Counted from the stretch's first letter, positions 9,353 through 20,175 are shown. The stretch is 24,321 nucleotides of DNA from Coptodactyla brooksi (GCA_033557675.1 JAWQRM010000311.1:1-24321); one strand, 5' to 3'. Notes: generated from the letters alone by a model not told the origin. Numbers and translations are program-made.

Positions 9353-10167
9353 TTTTAAATGATCCTTTGTTTACTTTTTGACTCTCGAGAATATTTTTTT
9401 ACTGTCTACATAATACCTTCAAAATTATACCTACTGTAGACATTATGTACAGGTCATCGAGTGTTCCGCATCATCCTATAATGTGAATTTTGCTCCATAT
9501 AATACTCCATATTGAAAACAATGAGCAATTGAGGAATGGTGGAAAACAGATATTCTTTTTCAGCGGAAAGATATAGTCCCAAATATTGTTAATTCTAGAA
9601 GATTTATCAGTAAGCGGCGCAGATGATGACGAGGATAATTATATTATCGATAATTAGATTGTAATGATTGTATACAATAAATTTAATAGTTATTTTTCAT
9701 CACTATTAATTTACAAATGTAACAAGCAAAAAGTGAAATAATATGTCCTGTTGTTCAACACGATACATTGTAGTTTCCTCAATATTTTTCTCTTCGTTTA
9801 GTAAAAAACTTTTTATCAGACTTCATATATTCTCGCATGTATTTTGATGTCAAACATGTTTTAAAAATAAGGTGATTTGGTTGTTTTTATAAACTGAACC
9901 ATGTTTGAAAGTTGTGCATTCAAATAAAAACAGCACATTTAAATTCCATATTTATCTACTATAAGAAGGTAGCTCTGTTAAAGGATCAATAATTTTGAGC
10001 ACTGATATAAATAAAATGTATAAAATAAAATTATTGAAGAAAACCTGTTTTCTAATTTTTATCATAAAGATTACAAAATAAGTTTGACTGCGTAAGCTTC
10101 TTAATTTGCCCTTAATATATAATTTCCACATTTTGAGATTCCTGTATAAAAATAAACTATAGACATA
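9353..10167. other. AT-rich intergenic region 3' of the BTB-ZF gene
   Basis: No gene recognised. A small less AT-rich patch at about 9535-9660 has a short acidic frame but no recognisable motif. The BTB-ZF transcript, coming from the right on the minus strand, probably ends near the right edge of this stretch. Confidence 0.45.
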
Positions 10168-10173
10168 TTTATT
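10168..10173 (-). promoter_or_regulatory. candidate polyadenylation signal of the BTB-ZF gene
   Basis: AATAAA on the minus strand (plus-strand 'tttatt'), about 320 nt downstream of the stop codon at 10493-10495. The hexamer is expected often by chance in such AT-rich DNA, so this is only the nearest reasonable candidate. Confidence 0.25.
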
Positions 10174-10492
10174 TTAAATAGTATAGACATATTTGCACAA
10201 TATAACGACCTCTCAGTCTTAAAGGATGAAATCTAGATTTGTAAATTTAAGAACATTGTATGTTAGTTTATCTAATTAATTCCGTTAATAAATATATCAT
10301 TAATCTTGTAAGTGTTAATAATTTTGTGATTTAATTACCACCATCACTGCTAACATATACAAGAAGTCCGTTGAACAGGTTGTAAATAACACATCAATAT
10401 AAAGTAGTCTTATTGTGATATATACACTTAAAAATAACATGTATTAAAATATACTCTGAAGGTTCAATATAATTCATAATATACAATTAGGT

Positions 10493-10701
10493 TCATGCAA
10501 TATAGCGATTGCTCGACTTAGGTCGATGATTAGTTTTAACCCTTTTGTGTATTGTAATCAAATGAGTTGTAAGGCTATTAGCGGTTTTGAACAGTTTGTG
10601 GCAGATGTCGCAGGGCAACTGTCTAGTCGGGAAGTGCACGTCGTACATGTGCCTCTTGATGCTGCTCTTGCGCATCATTTTGCCGCAAGCGACACAGCTC
10701 G
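10493..10701 (-). CDS. terminal exon: two C2H2 zinc fingers
   Basis: The acceptor 'tgacttttacag' precedes 10701. The first two exon bases complete a codon begun by the upstream exon (phase 1), giving Ala272. Finger 1 is C274-x2-C277-x11-H289-x4-H294, one residue shorter than usual between Cys and His. Finger 2 is C302-x2-C305-x12-H318-x4-H323 with the typical 'CDICHKLFKTANSLTTHLIT' pattern seen in BTB-ZF fingers. A seven-residue linker, FPTRQLP, joins them. A basic tail (KRVKTNHRPKSSNR) runs to the stop at 10493-10495. The pair would give sequence-specific DNA binding. The upstream in-frame Met at 10714 lies in the intron and is not the start. Confidence 0.88.
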
Positions 10702-13700
10702 CTGTAAAAGTCACAACTGGTTGTCACATATTAGCGGATTAGTACTTACCATGCAAAAGAATAAAACGACACTGTATACACAGCTGCAGTAACAAAAACA
10801 ACTGAATAATAACATAAACAAAAGATGTATAAAAATAAAACAAAAAACACATAAGAATCGTGTGCTTATGTATGTTATAAACTGAAAATAAAATGACCAT
10901 TTTTCATTCGTAAACATTTGGTTGTCTACACTTTGTATTATTTGTACTTTCACTGTACAGAATCAGAATATAACAGTATATTTCTAGACTGACAATATTA
11001 TACTAATCTAATTCATGACATTGCAAATACACAATTAAAACATTCATTAACTGAAATGTTAAAGGATCAGGTGACAACTATCAATTTTGATATAAAATAC
11101 TACTACTAACTGAAAATCTGCTACTACAAATGACTGCTGATTTGGTTGGCATTGACTTACTTATAATAAAATTACTTTAATATACATGGGTAATAAAGTA
11201 CGTTGGTAGTTTAACAACTTCATTATCTACCGGGTTTTCAGAAATGTCCAAGTCCCACGTGATCAAATACATACAGATTCCTGTTCTAAAAATTTGTTTA
11301 TTGTAGTTAGGTAGTGTTGTAATGTTTTTTTTTTTATGGTCTGAGAATGCTGTTACGCACGCAGAGCCCTGTCCCTGGAGTGTCAGACTCCACTAATTCA
11401 TCCTGAACAGGCCCTACCGACTAAACTCATATTCATCTTAGTGGCGTGAAATCCATCCCGGCACCACCATGAGGCATTTCTTCGGGATGGCACCACTTCC
11501 TCAGGTCCCTTAAAGGGAATCTCCTCTTCGCTCTACAGGGTAAGAGCCCACAACAGCGTGACAGACGTGTCTACAGTCCGTCCATCTCCTCCTTTTTCTT
11601 CCGTAAAATGTTCTTAACGTAAGAGGCTATCTTGACCCATTCTTCCTGACCTCGAAGCATTTTCTCCACCATGTTGTCCGGTGAAATGTTAATATCGGTA
11701 ATAATACCCATAATATTAATTATCGGTAGATTAATTTTGTTATGCTGCTGATTTTCTCAATTGTGGCAGTTAGGGTGTTTTATTTTAATCATTACCATGC
11801 TGCATGTTTGGTTGCCTAATCAGTTATAGTCACGTGGAACATGAACATTTCTGAAAGCCCTGTACTATCACTGTGTAAATAGTTCAAATCGTTAGCGTAC
11901 ACGGAAGCTGACTGTTACAAGACAGTCGCAATGCATTGGAGCATTTACTTATATGGGGGAGAAACTTCTAATCTGATATATGGTAAGAAGGGATAAATTT
12001 GTCAGACATCAGAAAATGAGAAGAACACTTGTCCACTCCGAAGTCAGATGGTATGGCAGAATAATGCAATGAGAGCAGAAGTCAGTATGTCACCCTATGT
12101 ATATCAGAAAGATTGAGACAAGTTGGCATCCCTATTCCATTTCTGTTATCAAAGTGCACTTTACTAATCCATATATAGCCCGAATGAATTGCTGGTTTAT
12201 GTGGTTATTTCAAGTGCGATTCTCATACTCTTTGGACAAAATCATCATTGTTTTATTACCTTTACACCGGACTTGTCCCTTTCATAGCTTTGCAAGAAAG
12301 GCAGAAATTTATTAACTTTTATTTTCTGTACAGTAGGGATATCGAGTTTTGGGCAAGTTAAATTGGTAAACACCTTCAATGTGTGCTTTGTAAAAGTAAC
12401 AAATTAGTTATTATTAACTGGTGAATAATTTCAAAATATCAATTCGAAGAAGGTGCAATGCATAAATTAGATTAGCAAATATTTAGTAAACAAATGTATA
12501 TACTTTGATAGAAATATAAAATATATAAATGTATGTTTCTAACAGTTACTAAAAAAAAATTAAAATATACTATGGTTATAAATTATAAGCCGCAAAAAAG
12601 CAATTGAATATACGACAAAATGCAACCAACTAGTCCACAAGCTACAAACGCAAACTACTACAATATTTAGTTATATCTATAATACTTAATAGATACTAAT
12701 GAGACTTACCATGATCTTGTAAATTTGTATCCGCCACGGAATTATTAAAAGTCGCACTAGAATCGTAAAATGGCTCCTTCTTGATAGACATGCCATCCTT
12801 CTCGTAGCTCTGGTCTAACTTACTGGGCATCTCGATGTATTCTGGATCACCATCATGTGTTAACTGTGAATTATCGTTAGCGTCAGGGGAAGTACTACTG
12901 TTGGGCACTTTGAGGGGTAGAGGAGTGCTGGTTGCCTCCTGTTTAATCTTCTTGAAATTGTTGCTCGTCGTCGACGTTTGCTTGAAATGTCTTTTGGTGT
13001 TCGGAGGAACTATTGCTTTCTGCTGAGGAGGGGACGGTACTTCAGGTGGGTATTGCGGCATTACCACGGAACCGTCAGACTCCATGAGTTGTGTGTAGTC
13101 TGTTTCTTCATCATTATCACAGATAGAGTCCGTTTTGTCATCTTTTTTGGATGAGGTATCACTCTGCAAGAAAATAATATATTTTACTTCAGTGCAACAA
13201 TTTGTACAAGACATTCATTCAATCAAATTAAAGTGTACTATATAGCACGTTGATTAAAAGTGATTAATATGGTATATTAAAAACATTTGCATGTTCACTT
13301 GTTCCAAACATATAAAAAATAAACACATCATTAAAACGTTAATGTTCTAAATGAACTATTGCAGAACTGTCAGATGCTGTTAGAATGAACTAACAACACG
13401 TTAATTGGGGGATTGATTAGTTTGCAATTTAAATTTATAAGCAGCGAATTTGTATTGTATTTATAATATTTATTATTATTTGGTACTTTTTATAAAACAA
13501 GAAGTACGCATATATCGGTAATTTGAAAACCTATTGTCAGTTTTAAAGAGTTTCTGAATATGCTAGCGAATATTGACAAATTTAGTGTTTTAGCATTCAT
13601 CAATCAAAGGTATACATTTTGTATAAACACTAGGGCATGAAACTAACTAATTAGTTAGTTGTAACTAATCACCAAAAACCGGTAAAAACAGAAATATTAC

Positions 13701-16700
13701 TAACTAAAACAGTTTCTTTGACCTTGCGGAAAACCAGCTTACAACCAAAGTTTAATAAACTGTTTGCCTAATTATCATTGTCACTTCAACTGTAATTTGT
13801 TAGCAACATTCTTTTATTATTAACATAAATATAACAGTTGTAGAGTCATTACATAAATGTAAATGTTAAAAGGAATTACTATACACAAATAAAACCAAAA
13901 CATTGGATATTTAAAAAACAGACGGAGAATTGGAAAAAGCATAAAACCAAAAAATTAGAGCATCCAATATGTGACAGAATATACAGGGTGTTACCAAATT
14001 CGACCGACAAATTCAGAGGGGTGATAGTAGGTATCAAGAGGATGAAAAATTGCCATGGAATATGCGGTCGCAAATCGCGTTTAATTCTCGCCTTTGTATG
14101 GCCACCCTCTTCGTCAGATTCACGATCCTCTTGATGTCTTTTTTTGCAATTTTCAGCGACTGAACGTGGTTTGTGATCCGATGTTCTATGGTAATTTTAC
14201 ATCCTCTTGATGCCTAATATCACCTCTCTAAATTTGTCGGTCGACTTCGGCAACACCCTGTATACTAAACTTAGATTATACCAACATAAAAAATCTGGGC
14301 AGGAAAAGAAATCAAGCTATGTGGGCAGAACTCGGAATAGAAGCTTCACTTTAATATACATAAGAAGCAACAAAAGTCAATGTAAAGGTAGAGATGTTTA
14401 ATAGTAAACAACTTTATACCAAAAGAGAAGTGAAAAGTTATGTAAGATTAAGTAAATAAAAAAGAAATAGGATAATAACAAATGCCAAACAATGCCAAAT
14501 CATAACAATGCCAAAAAAGTGGTTTCATCATGGAACCATTGGAATTCAATGGGCTAACATAAAGTAAAAACAAAATGAAAATTTTCAGGAAATGTTGAAA
14601 TACGGAACCAATAATATCATGAATAAAAGCTGTATTTTTTTTAACAGAATTGTTTGTACTCAAACAAAAGTGGAAAATTACCTGGAACCTTAAGTTCCAT
14701 GTAGTAGTTCTCAACTACAGGTTTATACTTGCAATAGAACTGTGCATGAGAATCCTACAAAAAAACAACATTTAAAAATTTTAATGTTAAGTAACTTGTT
14801 CTGTAATAACAATATTAGTGAATTTTAATTTTCCAAATATTATTTCAATATAATTGTCTTCCTACAACCATTTGCCGGAAGCATCCATACCTAAATATAG
14901 TACTTCTATTTTAAACTTGTAGCAAATTTTCAAATTCGACAGACACAGAAATTTCATTCATTCAAAAATAAAAGGTAATTCTAAAATAAAATAATTGTAG
15001 TGCTTAAAAGGCTTTAATAAAGCGTTCAAAAATGCCACCCACCTTTGCCACGCAGTATCCCAAGCGATCGTAGACATATCTCTTAATTCTGGTGTAACAG
15101 TGGGATATTTTTTAAGTAATTTATATTCTGAGCTCATTCATATTATTGGTTCTCTCATGCGGTTAATAAACATTTTCTATAGATCATGGTAAGCATTTGT
15201 ATGAAATTCTTGTGCCCCAATCCTATTCTGAGCATGACAACCATAATGCTGAACTCAAAGCAAGTTAAAAGTGAATGGACGATTTCGAATAGCAGGAATC
15301 GCTTAACTCTGTAACAATTCCAAATTCTTGTTGGGATTTAAATTTCCATCAATGAAAAAAGGTGCAATTATCAAATCATCTAAAATACTACTCCAAATAG
15401 CTTTTGTGTATACTGCATTTGACTAGCAACAGTCAGATGCTTATTTTCCTTAACCCGATATCATAAACTAAACGCAAATTAGTAGATAAAACGTAGATAG
15501 GTTTTCCTAACCTATCTTTCAGATGGGTTCTTGGGGCCCATGAAGTTTCAAAAGACGTTTGTGGTAACTTTTCATCCAACCTACTATGAACACATGGATA
15601 GTATTCAAGATCGTTCAATGCAATGGAATTAGACAATTTTTGAGAGCAACCCTGAATAAATTCATAATTTTTTCAGCAGATTTGCTCTTACAGTTCCAAA
15701 AGCATGTGTATCTTATGTATCTTGAATTGTCTCAAGGCAACTCCTTCATAGTTAGTCTTTCGACCTATCATATTTGAAAAGGCAGTAGATATATATCTGA
15801 TTCTTGCTCTCTTTAGTAACCATACACGTACGGTAACTGAAATTAATTTATGTGTTAATTTATTAACACTTGTACATGTTACATTTATAAATAATTATAT
15901 CTAAAGAACAATTATTTCCTTTACTTGTCAATAATAAAAACCAACAAAATCACAAATTGCATCAATAGCTGCCAAAAAATTCTTCATTAAAAGTTCTTCA
16001 TTATCCACTTATTCCATAGTTAATGAAGTATAAATTTCTCAAATACATTTATGTCAAACACTAAGCACCCTGTAGGGCAACAACTGCCAATTAATTTTAC
16101 AGTCATTTTGTCACTTCGTCACCTTTAAAATAGGCCCTTTTAAACTCCTAAATTGAAAAGTATTTTTAAACTGCAGGATGTTACAAAATTTTGAAAAAAT
16201 TAAAAGTAAGATACAGTGATATTTCTAATTTATGAAGTTATCTTCTTTTTCTGTGATATGCATTATTTTAAGCATTAATCTGTAACATTTAATAATAGTA
16301 GCTGGAAAATACACTTCCTTTTAAGTATCCATTACAGTAATTATTTCGAGATTAAGGAACAGAGACATTAAGAAACAAAACCTTCCAGGAAAAGAATATT
16401 CAGCAAAAGTTTTTGATAAAAACCTGCCAAGCAACTTAACATTAGTAAATACCACGTTATGAAAACGTGCTTGTAATATACATACTTAGAAATCCATTAC
16501 AGTCATAATTTGCCTAATGATTTCGTACATAGCTTGTACAGCAATAATTTTCATATTAACTTAACACTCTTACTCAACAGTGTTGTCTAACGTGCTATTT
16601 AACACAAATTATTAATGATTAATAAAATGTCAACATTTCAATACCACAATGCAATTAAATAATATATGTCAAATTATTAAGTGTTAAATAAAAAATTTTA

Positions 16701-18713
16701 AAAGTGTCCATTGAAATTGATGTCATAACTTTCACATGGTGCAATATGAAATTACGTCAGTTGTTATTAATAATGCAATTAATACATTTGAGGTTATTTA
16801 CAATAATTTAATGTCCACCACATGATTACCATCATTTAAGTCTTGAAAGCAAACAATAATATGTTTGTAAATTATTCTGTAAAAGATATAATGAATATTT
16901 TTAAACGATTTTATAGCATTATATTTAACTATTAGATATTAGAATAACTTGATCTTTGATCACATTCAGATAATTACAGATAACTGACTCAAACAAAGTA
17001 AATATTGTGAAGTTAAATAACAATGACATCTTAAACAAACAGTTTGGACCTTCAAATAAACTCTTATTTCAATAAATATAAACCACTTTTGAAAAACAGA
17101 TAATAGTGTTAGCATTGTAGGAAATTAAAGCAATATAGGAAAATAGAATTCTTGTCTACCATTAGCTTTATTTATATATCGAGGTATTGTTTCATGTTTT
17201 CAAAGACAGTCTTTTCTACCAAAACATCAGCTAACTGACAATGAAACATTCCCAAAAATCACAATGACAATAAAATAATGTCCAAATTACTATGCAGGGT
17301 TTACAAGATAATAAAACAACTAAATAAATAGTTGACAGTTATTAAAAGTTAAAAACCTACTTATGCTATATCAAATCCAAGCACAGTTATCACTTACGTT
17401 GTATGTGGTTTATGTATCTCATTTATAATTTGTATGAGTCAGCAATGATTATTTATTTATTACTCAATCCATTCTAAGTTGATTGCAAAGTAAAAAAAAA
17501 CCTTTTTAACTGTTTGAGTCCCAAGCACCGCTGCTTAGATTTTGTGTCGAAAAGTCCCAGTACATTTGCACGTTATGGACAACTGAAAAAACAGCGATGA
17601 ACAAACGGTTAAACATTGATTGATCTAATAAAATGCATTGGCATTATTTTGCTAGATTCCTATCAAATTTTGTAATAAGCTAAAAGGTGTTTTACATTCA
17701 ACGTTAAATTGTTTCAATATTCGCAGCCAACTAAAAATGGTTAATGCAGTCTTGCAAAATCTGTCGCTTTAATCTGTCAATCGCAGCGAATGTCTTAACA
17801 GCAGCATTGAAATATAAAAAATGTGGTTTTAAAACCAGTTGTAATTCCCTGAAGACTTGTGCTTTGCAAACATTAATATTGGGATATTTTATGAAGCATT
17901 CTATTATAACAAAAACCTAGCTTATGGAGTTATTAGTTGGGGTTGATATTTATGTTATTATAGAATTTCTATTTGACAAAAGAATACGTTCTTATGTAAT
18001 ATGCCATCTGTTATTGTGCACACAACACAAAATTTAGAGAAATGGAGGTAATCTTATTACTACAACAATGAAAACAAAATCACTGGAAGTTATGGAATAT
18101 CACACCTTGTTGGAAAAATCATTATTGTTTACTGACTCTTAAGTTTTATAACCACCTTCCAAGTTAAGTAATGAAAGACAATAATAAGCATTGTAAACGA
18201 TTTCTACTTAACTACAAGTTCTTTTTCTGTAGTATTGATATGCAAATCATGTTTTGACAAGAGAGAAAAACAGAACTATCAAAGATGATTAGAGGGTTTA
18301 ACAATTTGCCCAAAAATTCAGTCCTAATACATACCATTACTATTAATACTTACAGAATCATCACCAGTTAGACCTTTGACTTGCAGGAGTTCAGCTGTCC
18401 GTAAAAATGCAGAGAGGTTTTCCCGCAACACGTTCACCTCCCCCAAATACATGAACTCCAAAATATCCTTCATATTTCCGTGAGTAACGTCCTTGAGTAT
18501 TACGATGGGATGCTTGCAAGGGTTCACCCTGAACAATTGCTTAAAATATGGACTACAGATCGACAAAACGATTTTGTGCGCCTGCAGAAAATGCCCTTCG
18601 ACGGCTAAAGTCACGTCGACCATATCATTAGCTTCGAGTAAGTCATGAAACCCTGCCGTAATGTTGGAATGGAAATTGGTCCAACGCAAAGAAAATTGTT
18701 CCGTGGTGGCCAT
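10493..18713 (-). CDS. BTB/POZ and C2H2 zinc-finger protein, spliced gene model (340 residues)
   Basis: Joining 18713-18354, 13163-12710 and 10701-10493 on the minus strand gives one uninterrupted 340-residue frame. The exon phases agree: phase 0 at the first junction and phase 1 at the second. All donors are GTAAGT and both acceptors end in CAG. The order is BTB/POZ dimerisation domain (about residues 6-117), an acidic, Ser/Pro-rich disordered linker (121-271), and two C2H2 fingers (274-294 and 302-323). This is the architecture of insect BTB-ZF regulators (Ttk, lola, Broad and relatives), which act in the nucleus by binding DNA through the fingers and forming multimers through BTB. I cannot assign an ortholog, so no symbol is given. 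Such loci often splice one BTB exon to alternative finger exons, and others could lie beyond the window. The start at 18711-18713 matches the N-terminus usual for the family. Confidence 0.85.
10702..11326 (-). other. intron sequence of the BTB-ZF gene
   Basis: The 3' part of the intron between 12709 and 10702. AT-rich, no exon-like reading frame with splice sites was seen. A 'GGTAAGTACTAA' string on the minus strand at about 10739-10751 resembles a donor, but no exon precedes it. Confidence 0.5.
11327..11700 (-). mobile_element. 5'-truncated LINE insertion with poly-A tail, inside an intron
   Basis: A block clearly richer in G+C than its surroundings ends on the minus strand in a run of ten or more A (plus-strand T-run at about 11326-11337), as expected for target-primed retrotransposition. 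Its 5' end encodes 'ISPDNMVEKMLRGQEEWVKI' and 'ASYVKNILRKKKEEMDGL' before a stop near 11575. This resembles the extreme C-terminus of R1/I/Jockey-type LINE polyproteins, and a GC-rich 3' UTR follows. All upstream domains are absent. It lies in the same orientation as the host gene. A target duplication is not obvious. Confidence 0.7.
11701..12703 (-). other. intron sequence of the BTB-ZF gene
   Basis: The 5' part of the same intron. A 72-codon plus-strand open frame at 12097-12315 has no recognisable motif and runs opposite to the gene. No further exons were seen. Confidence 0.5.
12710..13163 (-). CDS. internal exon: acidic Ser/Pro-rich linker with two sumoylation-type sites
   Basis: A 454-nt exon encoding residues 121-271, starting 'SDTSSKKDDKTDSICDNDEE' after the acceptor 'ttttcttgcag' and ending 'ADTNLQDH' plus one base before GTAAGT at 12704-12709. 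The composition is acidic at first (about 128-150), then Pro-rich (156-174, 'PQYPPEVPSPPQQ'), then basic (177-194: K177-R178 and K191-K192-I-K194, a possible bipartite nuclear signal), then Ser/Thr/Asn-rich. Two psi-K-x-E motifs are present: I193-K194-Q-E196 and I247-K248-K-E250. No folded domain is recognisable, as usual for the linker of BTB-ZF proteins. The open frame extends 17 codons upstream of the acceptor into the intron, which is not coding. Confidence 0.85.
13164..13983 (-). other. intron sequence with a 20-bp perfect palindrome
   Basis: AT-rich intron between the linker exon and the MITE. The sequence at 13641-13660, 'aactaactaattagttagtt', is a perfect 20-bp palindrome. No exon-like frame was seen. 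Confidence 0.5.
13984..14260. mobile_element. MITE of ~277 bp with ~100 bp inverted ends and TA target site
   Basis: It begins 'cagggtgttaccaaattcga' and ends with the near reverse complement 'tcgacttcggcaacaccctg'. The match continues inward for about 100 bp ('cgacaaatt.aga', 'atcaagaggatg', 'aaatt.ccat'). A TA dinucleotide flanks both sides (13982-13983 and 14261-14262), as for Tc1/mariner-type insertions. There is no coding capacity in the ~80 bp centre. It is a non-autonomous element inserted in an intron of the BTB-ZF gene. The CAGGGTG end recurs around the foldback repeat (658, 976) and near 6557. Confidence 0.88.
14682..14754 (-). CDS. candidate alternative exon (24 codons) of the BTB-ZF gene
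   Basis: A strong acceptor, 'tgttgtttttttgtag', precedes 14754, and the donor 'ccag|gtaatt' follows 14682. In phase 0, as required after the BTB exon, the 73 nt stay open and read 'DSHAQFYCKYKPVVENYYME' then 'LKVP' plus one base; the other two frames have stops. It exits in phase 1, which fits the zinc-finger exon at 10701 but not the phase-0 linker exon. Used after the BTB exon it would therefore have to replace the linker exon, giving a protein of about 213 residues. Base composition is less AT-rich than the flanks. If the donor is not used, translation ends 14 codons later at a stop. No homology is recognised, so this rests on splice signals and frame only. Confidence 0.4.
14915..15440 (-). 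pseudogene. DUF4817/DD41D-like transposase relic, middle and C-terminus
   Basis: The minus strand, with frameshifts and stops, reads 'IWSSILDDLIIAPFFIDGNL' near 15350-15410, then 'NLELLQS*AIPAIRNRPFTF', then 'QHYGCHAQNRIGA' (second Asp block, Asp altered) near 15210-15250. The third-Asp block is deleted. It ends 'RLGYCVAKVGGIFERFIKAF'. The blocks match the transposase at 8550-9352 ('VWIGILENNIVGPFFLDGNL'), and the tail matches the relic at 5320-5640. It lies in the long first coding intron of the BTB-ZF gene. The open frame at 15433-15636 just upstream may be its degraded N-terminal part, but I could not recognise it. Confidence 0.7.
15640..18347 (-). other. large intron of the BTB-ZF gene
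   Basis: About 2.7 kb of AT-rich sequence with no recognisable gene or repeat motif and no convincing extra exon. It follows the BTB exon donor (GTAAGT at 18348-18353 on the minus strand). Confidence 0.55.
18354..18713 (-). CDS. first coding exon: BTB/POZ domain
   Basis: Exactly 120 codons from ATG (18711-18713) to the GTAAGT donor at 18348-18353, phase 0. It starts 'MATTEQFSLRWTNFHSNITA', the extra N-terminal strand that marks the Ttk-type BTB group of insects, which can form higher-order multimers. Core features follow: 'VDVTLAVEG' (32-40, with the conserved Asp33), 'AHKIVLSICSPYFKQLF' (45-61), 'HPIVILKDV' (68-76), 'ILEFMYLGEVNV' (84-95) and 'FLRTAELLQVKGLTGDD' (103-119). The domain is complete, with no stops. 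A splice acceptor ('tttgacatttccag', AG at 18717-18718) lies only 3 nt before the ATG, so an upstream 5' UTR exon must exist. This exon is richer in G+C than the flanks, as expected of conserved coding sequence. Confidence 0.95.
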
Positions 18714-18718
18714 TTTCT

Positions 18719-20175
18719 GGAAATGTCAAAATTGTTAAAATAACATACACTATTGATTGCTTATATACTTAATTTGATATAAAACCCTGATGACTAAATA
18801 TCTTTCATATTACATTGTTATGGTATTTAATTAGTAATATTAACGAAGTATAATAGATCAGAGCTGCTACATATAAAAGATGGAACATCTCAAGGAATAC
18901 ACATTACAGTTTGCTACAATTATATAACTACATCAAAAGGACCTTTTTCGTGGGAATTAGTTGATATGTATTAACAAAAATACATAACAGCTAATGTCGT
19001 TTAAAGATTTTCACAAACAAAGCCAGCCCAGCTTACAACAGGACGCTTGAAGGATTTTATCTGTAAGAATGATCTGAACAAATGATGTCCTTAGGGAGAC
19101 AAGTGACGTACAGGACATCGGACACTAATATACTGGGTAAGCACTAAAAAGATGAATGAATCGTTGAAATTGACAGAATTATGTGGAAAAATTGTGGAAT
19201 TGTCTATAATTTAGAACAAAAAATTTAATTTTGTTAGAGAAAAACTAAATTCTGTTAATCTTACGAAATAACCAACATTTAAAGTGTTGCTTTTAATAAT
19301 ATACTTACTGCTTTTTGTAATTTTTCTGGTCAACAGATAAAAAATTATTGTCCTATATTGGTATTTCCAAATAATGAATTCTTGTTATGTAAATTGTACC
19401 ATTAAGTTACTATTTAAAGCATATATTAGAGAATGTTAAAATAACATAGTATAAGCAGTTTAAATAATTAGTTAAATGCATAGAACTACAATGAAATTGT
19501 AAAATTTACTTATTTGAAATAAAAGAAGTCTTTCTATTAAAAATCTCTGTAAAAGTATGTACAGTAGTCTAATCTATTAATACTGTAATACAAAACTTAC
19601 AAAATAGGCACTGTAAGTTTCGATTATTTCCTTTAACAAATAATTAGAACATAAACTTGTTTGCTAATGGTAGTCAATTAACTATTACAGACTGTAGATA
19701 TTGCACTTTAATTAGTATTCTTAATAGAGAAAATTACTTCAGTTAACTAACCTGCACATAAGAAAACTATAAAATAAACAACCTACAGCTACAACAGATA
19801 ATGAAGTTCAAAATAACACTACTAGGTCTGTTTCATACGCAGGAAACATCTTTAAAATTTTACTGCCTGTTTATACTTATAGGTTAACAACAGTTACCTT
19901 ACAGAAAATAATAGTTTTATGGTCCTAAGATGTTCCCAATAGCCAGTAGCGAAATGCTCTGTCGAATTGTACGTTACATTTTAAGTTAATACCACACAAT
20001 GCCTATGTCTGGCTATACCTTTAAATTAGTCTTTACTTGTACGTTACATATAAAACAAATGAAGAATTTCAGTGTTTATTGATGTCAAATATTGCTTAAA
20101 GTTAAAAAATTTTGAAACATCTTTTGGAAGTGTCCAAGTAAATAAAAAAATAACGGCTATTCCAAAAATACCGGA
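18719..20175. other. 5' UTR intron or upstream region of the BTB-ZF gene
   Basis: AT-rich, with no recognisable gene. The minus-strand 5' UTR exon of the BTB-ZF gene should lie somewhere upstream of 18719, but a non-coding exon cannot be located by eye. Confidence 0.45.

Noticed and set aside
10526..10792. Plus-strand open frame opposite the zinc-finger exon
   Set aside because: The Cys/His pattern and splice phase are on the minus strand; this frame is its antisense shadow.
10711..10953. 80-codon Cys/Phe-rich minus-strand open frame upstream of the finger exon
   Set aside because: It resembles a membrane segment only because the DNA is pyrimidine-rich. It lies in the intron and has no supporting homology.
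12835..13026. Plus-strand open frame opposite the linker exon
   Set aside because: It is a shadow of the real minus-strand exon, whose splice phases and composition fit the BTB-ZF gene.
14207..14401. 64-codon plus-strand open frame
   Set aside because: It begins inside the MITE's inverted end and mirrors the frame at 13879-14073, so it is a product of the repeat.
14448..14714. 88-codon minus-strand open frame overlapping the candidate alternative exon
   Set aside because: It is in a different frame from the one open after the BTB exon, has no motif, and only overlaps by position.
18324..18353. Extension of the BTB frame by nine codons (VSINSNGMY)
   Set aside because: It crosses a consensus GTAAGT donor. 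The family normally splices here, and the extension is intron sequence.
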